Shown piece by piece: positions 8,132-14,697 of a stretch of 14,697 nt of DNA. A model generated the notes under the pieces. That model saw nothing but the letters and a program-made list of their open reading frames with translations, made no database searches and was not told the DNA's origin. The first letter of the stretch is position 1. Each line of letters opens with the position of its first letter. The translations under genes and the position numbers were made by a program. The stretch spans positions 1-14,697 of the forward strand of contig JADNYJ010000735.1 of the NCBI GenBank assembly GCA_015501075.1, read 5' to 3'. This DNA is from Gymnopilus junonius. Its lineage: Eukaryota > Basidiomycota > Agaricomycetes > Agaricales > Galerinaceae.

Positions 8132-11100
8132 TTAGAGCTTGTCGTAGTAAGTATCGAGGGATGGGATTTCGGGCTATCATTCAATCAGCTTCGTGTCTCA
8201 TCATTCCATTAGAGGGATTCGCATTACCTTGAGACCCTTGCGGACACGGATCTTGGTCACCAACTCCTCCATCTTGCTGCCCTTCTCGAGGGGAGCTGCA
8301 AATTTCATTAATACACCGCTTACACGGACTCCATGGGAAGCACTTACAGCCGTTCATGATCTCCCAGTGGTCAAACACGCTCTGAGGGAAGGCTTGGCCC
8401 GCAGTATGCGAGCGGAGCTCTCCGTTGAAGCCGAATGACTCAGACACAGGCAGGAACGCCTTGACAGTGAACATGGGAGTTCCGGGCCTCTGTTCTTCAC
8501 TGAACACCTGTCCACGACGCTTGTTCAGCACGCTGTAGATGCCACCAATGGCATTTTCAGGGCATTGGATTTCGACTGTCATATGATCAGCCCAGGAACT
8601 AACAAATAATCATCTTAGAAGTACATACCGAGGTAGACGGGTTCCTGGAGGCTGGGCTCAGCGAGCAAGCAAGCAGCGTAGGTAGCACGACGCATAGTAG
8701 GAATGATTTGTCCTCCGCCACGATGGATGGCATCAGTGTGGAGCTAACAAGTATGAAGCCATTAGCGCCTAATCTTCCGAATTCCGAACAGGGATTCTTA
8801 CAGTAACATCAAGCACGTTCACGCGGACACCACGCATGTTCTCTTCACAAGTAACACCTTCCTTGGTAGCCCATTGGAAGGCAGCAATGCAAGAATCCTT
8901 GATTTCGTTGAGGTACTGCACACCCTTCGTAACATCGACCAACAGATTAGGGCCAGTGGTATCGGGACCGAAACACCAGATCTTCCTGGCATCTGTGACA
9001 TCCCATCCGAACTCGTCGGCGAGCACACGAGCACGAAGCTTGAAATCGTCACGAGCGTTGACCTTACCAGCCTCAATGGCCTTTGTGAGCTCCTCATCAA
9101 TGGGCATGGCCTTCACGAAGAGACGATTGTGCTTGTTCTGCGACTTCGATAAAGCGACAATTGAAGACTCAGCCTTGACAGTCTCACGGTAAGGCACGAC
9201 GGGGTCAGAAATCTTGAGAGGAACACCAGCGTGGTCTTCTTGAAGATCCTGGAAGTCATTCAGTTTGAGTGAAAGATTCTAAATCATGGGCTCGAAATTT
9301 TTTACCTTCAAGCAAATCTCCAAGTGCAGCTCGCCAGCACCAGCAACGATGTGCTCACCGGTTTCTGCAATCCAGGCCTGGACACAAGGATCAGACTTGG
9401 ACAAACGTTTGAGACCTTCGACAAGCTTGGGAAGATCGGCAGCGTTCTTGACTTCGACGGCAACTTGTACGACAGGAGACACGGAGAACCTCATGACCCT
9501 CATATTGTGGGCGGTTTCAGAGGTGGTGAGGGTACCGCTCTTGAGTAAGAATTGATCGATACCAACGAGACCAACGATGTTACCGGCGGGACAATCCTCA
9601 ATGGGCTCGATGTAACGACCCATCATGAGCACAGTACGCTGGATGGACTTAACGAAGAGGTCGTCCTTCTTTCCAGGAACGTAGTTCGGGCCTTGGATAC
9701 GGACTTTGGGTCCAGACTTGACGGTTCCAGAGAAGACACGACCGAAAGCGTAGAAACGTCCCTTATCGGAAGTGGGCACCATCTTGGAGACGTAAAGGAC
9801 GAGAGGACCGTTGGGGTCGCAGTCGCGGATACCAATGGCAGACTCATCGTCCATGGGACCTTCGTAGAGGGTCTCAACACGGTAAGCCTGGGCGGTCTTA
9901 GGGGAAGGAAGATTGATGACAATCATCTCCAGGAGGGAGTCGCCAGCAGGCAAGAATTTGCGCATAACGACCTTGAGGAGGGCCTTGCCTTCAAGGTCAC
10001 GCTCATCCTGAGCGAGCTTGACGTCGAGCTTCTCGAGCATGGGGCCGATAGCATCCTTCTTGAAGTTCATGACAGCATCGAAGATCTTGAAGATGGGGTC
10101 GAGGACAAAGGTATTGAAGGCACGCTCGAGGGGTTTGCCGTTGGCGTCAGTACCGACTGTGGTCCATTTGCGGGTGGCAGGGTTGAAGTAGTTGTCGCCC
10201 CAGAGCTTGATCATCATCTTATCTTTATCGACACCGAACTTCTTCGCATATCGGGACGCAAATTGACGGAGAGTGAAGCCCCATCCATGGAGACCGGAGC
10301 CGAATGCGACAGTACCCTTGTCGGGGTAGACCTGAACGTCACCAAGGGCGGCGTCATGGTACGTCGAAACAATGACGTTAACGTTTTCAATTGTGCGTTG
10401 GAATGATTGGTAAAGGGACTCCTTGTCAACTTGGAGTTCGAGAAGTGCACGATCGACCTTGTTGATGATAACAACAGGTTTGATACGCTCAGAAAGAGCC
10501 TGTCGCAGCACAGTTTCTGTTTGCACGCAGACACCCTCAACACAATCGACAACAACGAGGGCACCATCGGTAACACGGAGAGCAGCCGTGACTTCGGATG
10601 AGAAATCGACGTGTCCGGGGGAATCAATCAAGTTAATCAAGAACTCGTTTCCTGAGAGCGGCGAGAACAGGGAATAAAATTAGTCTTGGTATGTAATCAA
10701 GAAGGGAAAAAATTGTTATGGGAACGAACCGACAGTTTTCTGCTTAATGGAGGGAATATCTTCCTTATCGACCTCGAAGTACATTGAGATGGCCGTTGAT
10801 TTAATGGTAATACCACGTTCCTTTTCATCCTCTCTCGTATCTGTAAACCGCACTTCACCAGCCTTTGCTGAGGCGATAATACCGGCTTTTGAGACAAGGG
10901 AATCGGTCAGGGTGGACTTCCCGTGGTCGACTGTGGTATTGTTTCAGTTTTTGGCTCCGACACCAGGTAAGAAAAAAAACTCACCATGGGCAATAACACT
11001 CATGTTACGAATGTTAGTGGGCTTGTCCATGAGCTCACGGATCTGGTCTAAAGGCACAAAACACAAAAAAATCCATCTCAACGACTGTGTTTGCAGACAG

Positions 11101-11199
11101 TGCTCCCAAAATCTACTGACCGACTGTGAAGTTACTAGATAAAGACAGACATCGATTAGGAAATCGCAAGGCTGGAGAAGGGCAGAAAACTTACACCAT
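8132..11199 (-). CDS. eft2: Translation elongation factor 2 (eEF2)
   Basis: Ten exons, 11199-11195, 11134-11121, 11047-10985, 10930-10730, 10651-9306, 9248-8802, 8743-8629, 8575-8348, 8295-8228 and 8173-8132, join in frame to exactly 842 aa, the length of yeast EF-2. The protein is the GTPase that drives ribosomal translocation in the cytosol. G1 is AHVDHGKS (26-33), followed by RGITIKST (switch I), DSPGHVDF (G3) and NKVD (G4). The diphthamide loop DAIHRGGGQ puts His at 699, the yeast position. K509 (GLKRLSK) and K613 (DDFKLRAR), the yeast Efm3 and Efm2 sites, are present. The C-terminus is SLDTYYDKL. Intron positions cluster at the 5' end, where the first exon holds only ATGGT of coding sequence and the second is 14 nt. 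All introns are GT-AG, 52-78 nt. No defects seen. Confidence 0.97.
11121..11134 (-). other. eft2: 14-nt micro-exon of EF-2
   Basis: TAACTTCACAGTCG sits between TATCTAG and a GTCAGT donor. With the preceding ATGGT and the next exon it encodes [15 protein letters not shown], the standard fungal EF-2 start. Flanking introns are 60 nt (11135-11194) and 73 nt (11048-11120). Confidence 0.85.
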
Positions 11200-11586
11200 A
11201 GTGTCTAGATGTTATGTGGTACAGATACAAAAGAAAAAGAGTATTAGGAGGGGAAGATAACAATCTCGATGATGGAGATTGCTTTTGAACAGCGGGTGCA
11301 AGCACTTTCACTGTTGACGAGGAGGATAAGGTTTCGCAGTTGACAAATCCTTGTCTTATCGATCTTTTACATAAGGGTAGGTCAAAATTTTGGCATCACC
11401 TGAACATCTTTCGATCGCCTATATTTAGAAATTTTATCCCCAAGCGTGCACCGTTAACACCGTCAACTGGAGATATCAAATGTATTGTTTCTTTCGAGTC
11501 AAAAATCGAGTCATTTTCAATTTTTATTTCTGCGCTCATGGTAAAAAAAAGCGGCTCCTTGAATGAGTCTATCGAAACGACCCAAA
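11200..11586. promoter_or_regulatory. EF-2 upstream region
   Basis: On the minus strand the 60 bp before the EF-2 ATG contain a pyrimidine-rich tract (TATCTTCCCCTCCT and CTCTTTTTCTTTT), as is common in leaders and start-site regions of highly expressed fungal genes. I see no clear TATA box. The far side borders the first GNAT pseudogene. No gene is supported in this interval. Confidence 0.4.
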
Positions 11587-12488
11587 ATGACTCCCGATCA
11601 GCTGCACCAACTCGACGTCAATCCAAGCACCTAGGAATCATTTTTGCGCTTGCGAAGGCACAAATATATCATACTGACTCCGATGCGTTAGGAGGACGCT
11701 CCTCAATTTGTTCCGTTATTCAATGATCCACGAGTATATGAGGCTTCATAAGCCCCCATTTCCCTTATGCATTGAGTAAGTAAGTACTATTTTTCGTCCG
11801 CTGCGTAAATATCTAAAGCGTCGAAAAGAGGACGCAGAGTCCTGGCTGCAAGAATACAAACCAAAATCTGACGCTATTTTGCAAGAGCTGAAAAATGCTC
11901 AGGGTTCGGAGAATCTGAAGATAGTCAGTGATGCACCTATCGGTTTCATTCGTGAAGTCAAAGAGAATTGTGGAAATATTTTCCTCGGAAACATTGACAT
12001 TGCTCGTTGCTTCGGTCCCGAATTAATCGATACCAAAACGGCTGATTGGGAGCACATGGAAGAGAAAGGCGAAGCAAACAAGAAACTCGAAGTCGGTGAT
12101 CCCAACATCATCTGGAATTTTGGAGGCATGTCGCTGATTTCTCTTTATGTAAGAGAGGTGAAAGGTTCATCACCAATGTTATAGACTTCCTTGCTCCAAG
12201 CTACCATGGTCAAGGCATAATGACAGACGCCGTAGAAACCGTTGTTGCATGATTGGGCTATCCCTCGCATGAACGTCCACAAAATCTTGGCTGGCGTTTT
12301 CGTAGGTAATGAAGCCAGCCTGAGAGTATTCCAGAAGAATGGGTTCGTATTGAGTTCGCAGAATCGAGGAATACAAGGAAGTCCGGGGTAAGATGAAAGG
12401 TCTGTATGTTGTAGAATGGAAGTCGGACAACAACGATGCGTGGACTACTTATCTGTGGACTATATCTTCCTTCGATTTCAGATCCTAA
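11587..12488 (+). pseudogene. GNAT N-acetyltransferase copy A, broken
   Basis: From ATG 11587 the frame aligns residue by residue with copy C (MTPDQLHQLDVNPST versus MADPQLYPLEVNAKT), but carries in-frame stops at 11632 (TAG), 11689 (TAG, where copy C has Leu in RLED) and 11749 (TAA). The end of exon 1 is also out of phase at its GTAAGT donor. Exon 2 (11829-12125) is intact and 297 nt long, like copy B. Its following intron starts with GCATGT (12126-12184). Exon 3 keeps the acetyl-CoA-binding YHGQGIM motif, then has a one-base insertion near 12246 (GTTGTTGCATGA) and another frame change near 12360 before EEYKEVRGKMKGLYVVEWK. The ancestor would have been an Acetyltransf_3-type GNAT of about 250 aa. 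With three stops and at least two indels it cannot make that protein. Confidence 0.8.
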
Positions 12489-12621
12489 TCTCCCTCAATA
12501 TGGAGATTGCACAAAGGTTGTGATATAAATAGTCTTGTCAATCGCTCAGGAACTTCCGATGAGCCAGGCGATACGACCCCTATGAGGGAACGGGTAGACG
12601 AGCACATCCTATACCTCCACC
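12489..12621. other. Spacer between GNAT copies A and B
   Basis: This 133-bp spacer is shorter than a typical promoter plus terminator. A weak hairpin (AATCTCC / GGAGATT, 12487-12508) overlaps its left end. Nothing else is recognised. Confidence 0.3.
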
Positions 12622-13540
12622 ATGGCCAAAGAGAATGCATGGAGCCCTCTGGAGGCAAATCCGGCCACCAAAAGAAGTCTCTTGCGACTAAGAAAGGCAC
12701 AAGAACGTGATAACCACCCCACCAAGGCCAGAGGATGTCCAAACCCTTCTCGAAAATCTAAATGATGCACGCGTATACCACTGGCTGGGAGGCACTCCGA
12801 ATCCATATCTTCGTGGTATGTCAAGTCTTCACGTTTTTACAACCAAGAATCCCATGTCATAGCAATCAAATGGTACCTAGGACACGCGGAGGCTAGCTGG
12901 TCGAGGTCGAAACAACGAGCAGACGCCGCCTTATAGGAACTAGAAGACGCGAATAGTTTCAATCCTCCCAAGCTTGTGAACTCCTGTCCTCTTGCTTTTA
13001 TTCGTAGGGTTCAGGAAGATGGATCGGAAGAATTTGTTGGGAACATCGTTATCGGCAGATGTCCCAATGGCGAGCTGATAAATACAGAAACTGTGGGCTG
13101 GGACCGCAAAGCCCAGAACGAAGCAGAGAATGAGAGCAAAGGGTTGGGTGATCCAACAATAATATGGAGCATCGCAAGTACGTTGTCCCATTCCTGCAAG
13201 TTGCGTGCTCCGCGGGTTGAAGGCGAATTGATTAGACTTCATTGCGCCTAAATTCCGTGGGCAGGGTATTATGACCGATGTAGTGGACACCATATTGCAC
13301 GAATGGGCTGTCCCTCGCATGGGAGCTCGTCACGTCATCGTCGGCGCTTTCGTAGACAATGTAGGCAGTGCTAGGGTGTTTGAGAAGAATGGGTTCCGTG
13401 CCTTACGGATAATCCCAAAGTATTACGAAGTCAGAGGCGAGTGGAGGGATATCAGAGTGATGGAATGGAGGTCGGGTGATACCTACTTATTCGCTTTCAA
13501 GTTCCTACTTTGCATGTGCTTAAAAAGAGTGATAAGATAA
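12622..13540 (+). pseudogene. GNAT N-acetyltransferase copy B, broken in exons 1 and 2
   Basis: The inferred exons are 12622-12815, 12881-13177 and 13236-13540. Exon 1 begins MAKENAWSPLEANPAT and reads LLRLR as copy C does, but an extra A in AGAAAGG near 12692-12697 shifts the frame; one base fewer would read RRHKNVITTPPRPED. Exon 2 (GHAEASWSRSKQRADAAL) has an in-frame TAG at 12934-12936 just before ELEDA. The rest is open: FIRRVQEDGSEEFVGN, GDPTIIWSIAN, the acetyl-CoA motif FRGQGIM, then RVFEKNGF and VMEWRSGD to the stop at 13538. The splice sites are good and the phases consistent. It is 62-100 percent legible as a GNAT enzyme, so decay is recent or partly a sequencing artefact. The C-terminal tail runs past that of copy C. 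Confidence 0.72.
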
Positions 13541-13640
13541 AAATAAGCAGATGATTATTTGTCGAGTCATCAAGACAAGAAGACTCATAAACCACAAGTT
13601 CTGCTATATTTCCGGAATTGCAACCTTCTTCACATCTACG

Positions 13641-14516
13641 ATGGCTGACCCCCAGCTGTACCCTCTTGAAGTAAACGCGAAAACGGGCGAACCTTTCCTT
13701 CGCCTACGAAACCATAAGAATATCATTCTGACCCCGCCTAGGTTAGAGGACATTCCAGCACTCGTCTCGATCCTGAATGACCCGCGAGTATGCGACTGTT
13801 TGTCAGGACCGCCATATCCTTACACGCTTGGTAAGTTCAACAGGCCAATTATTCGAAGTAGGGTGGAGCAAATCGTTGATTGCGGAGGAATCGTCCAGAT
13901 CATGCAAAATACTGGATCAACATGATAAAGCCGCTCTCTGATCAGGTATTCAAAGAACTAGAGGACGCGCGCGAAGAGCCTACACCCACAATAGTGGGTC
14001 ATTGTCCAGTAAGGTACATCCGTGAGGTACAGGAGGATGGAACGGATGTGTTCCTTGGCGACGCTAGCATCATCCGGTGTCTGCACGGAGAGCTCATGGG
14101 TCCCAATGGTCCAATGGAAGTCGACTGGGAAAACAAAGAAAAGAGAGAAGAAGAAAATAATCAGATTCCGGTTGGCGATCCGAGTATCATTTGGAGCTTC
14201 GGGGTACGTCCCTTCGTGCTCATTTATATGCAGGATCGATTGAATAATGGTAGGGATAAGATTATTTGGCACCTTCTCACCATCGTCAGGGTATAATGTC
14301 GGATGCCATAGGTACCATTCTTCATGAATGGGGTATTCCACGTATGGCAATACGCAGGATGGGGTATCTGCATTTACAGGGAATGAAGGGAGTGTAAGAG
14401 TGTTCCAGAAGAATGGCTTCGAGCTTGTCGCCACTCGCGAGAATCACTTCGAGGTGAAGGGCAAAATCCGTGGGTTGCATTTGTTAGAATGGAAGCACGA
14501 ATCGTACCGGGGGTAA
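13641..14516 (+). CDS. GNAT N-acetyltransferase copy C (two apparent one-base frameshifts)
   Basis: Exons are 13641-13830, 13899-14203 and 14261-14516. The start at 13641 is chosen over the in-frame ATG at 13551 because copies A and B begin at the equivalent place. The protein is an Acetyltransf_3-type GNAT: LRLRNHKNIILTPPRLEDIP (substrate side), YWINMIKPLSDQ, GHCPVRYIREVQEDG, GDPSIIWSFG, the acetyl-CoA pyrophosphate loop HHRQGIM, then VRVFQKNGFELV and LHLLEWK. Such proteins transfer acetyl from acetyl-CoA to an amine; the substrate is unknown. Two places lack one base relative to copies A and B: the end of exon 2 at GGGG 14201-14204 (donor phase 0, while exon 3 needs phase 1) and GGGG 14361-14364. 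Counted with one more base at each, the gene would be 250 aa. It is either a young pseudogene or an intact gene with homopolymer errors. Confidence 0.62.
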
Positions 14517-14697
14517 ATCTAGACTAACTTTGATGGATGTCTGTTGGCTGTTACGAAGTTTATAGATTGGAAAATCCAATACACTTCCAGAAAACGGTCG
14601 TCTCGGAGTGCGAGACGATGTACTGAGGGATACTTTCAATTTTCCTGGATAAACCATTCTGGAAGCCAAAGGTGATCTTGCAGTTTCACTTGTGGTT
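14517..14697. other. Right-edge flank of the GNAT array
   Basis: No coding sequence is recognised. It holds a perfect 8-bp stem with 5-nt loop (TCGTCTCG-GAGTG-CGAGACGA, 14598-14618) and a 6-bp stem ATTGGA-AAA-TCCAAT (14566-14580). Either could be part of a 3'UTR or chance. Confidence 0.3.

Noticed and set aside
9552..10406. Long plus-strand ORF of 284 codons opposite EF-2 exon 5
   Set aside because: It is fully antisense to a perfectly conserved EF-2 exon. Strong codon bias in EF-2 leaves the complementary frame free of stops. No domain is recognisable.
11587..11751. Stop-codon reassignment to explain the in-frame TAG and TAA codons in GNAT copy A
   Set aside because: The other genes here have no internal stops and use normal stop codons at conserved ends (TAA for EF-2, TGA for wss1), and copy A also carries indels.
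12487..12508. Hairpin AATCTCC / GGAGATT between GNAT copies
   Set aside because: Seven base pairs with an eight-base loop is within chance for this length; no U-tract or conserved context supports a function.
14484..14669. Minus-strand 61-codon ORF at the right edge
   Set aside because: No recognisable domain, and it overlaps the 3' end of GNAT copy C.

Overview
The window looks like nuclear DNA from a basidiomycete fungus, most likely an Agaricomycete. The genes are dense, lie on both strands, and are cut by many short introns of mostly 47-78 nt with GT-AG ends and CTRAY-like branch sites. The encoded proteins are fungal versions of eukaryotic housekeeping proteins. I cannot name the genus. 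Exon boundaries below were built by hand from splice signals, reading frame and remembered family conservation; no alignment or transcript was available.

Layout, left to right. 1-1126 (minus): a mitochondrial small-subunit ribosomal protein of the Bot1/mS45 family, cut by the left edge. 1127-1739: a divergent intergenic region holding a CACGTG site and a ~143-bp inverted-repeat element. 1740-2030 (plus): a small coiled-coil ORF of unknown nature. 2255-3693 (plus): an EF-2 lysine methyltransferase of the FAM86/EEF2KMT/Efm3 family in seven exons. 3812-5169 (minus): a Wss1/SPRTN-like DNA-protein-crosslink protease in five exons, one of only 6 nt. 5351-6338 (minus): a ricin-B-like beta-trefoil protein with an acidic tail. 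7003-7918 (minus): an R3HCC1-like RRM protein. 8132-11199 (minus): elongation factor 2, ten exons, 842 aa. 11587-14516 (plus): three tandem GNAT acetyltransferase copies. The first two are clearly broken; the third is nearly intact, with two one-base deficits that both fall in G4 runs.

Functionally, three genes serve translation: the mitoribosomal protein, EF-2, and the predicted EF-2 methyltransferase, whose expected target lysine (K509) is present in the EF-2 encoded 4.4 kb away. The protease belongs to genome maintenance and SUMO-linked proteolysis. The GNAT array is a local duplication cluster undergoing decay. I see no CRISPR array, tRNA, rRNA, viral gene or intact transposon. The points most worth checking are the 6-nt micro-exon in wss1, the very short 5' exons of EF-2, the Efm3/EF-2 linkage, the GNAT array, and the possible recursive splice site in a 454-nt intron.
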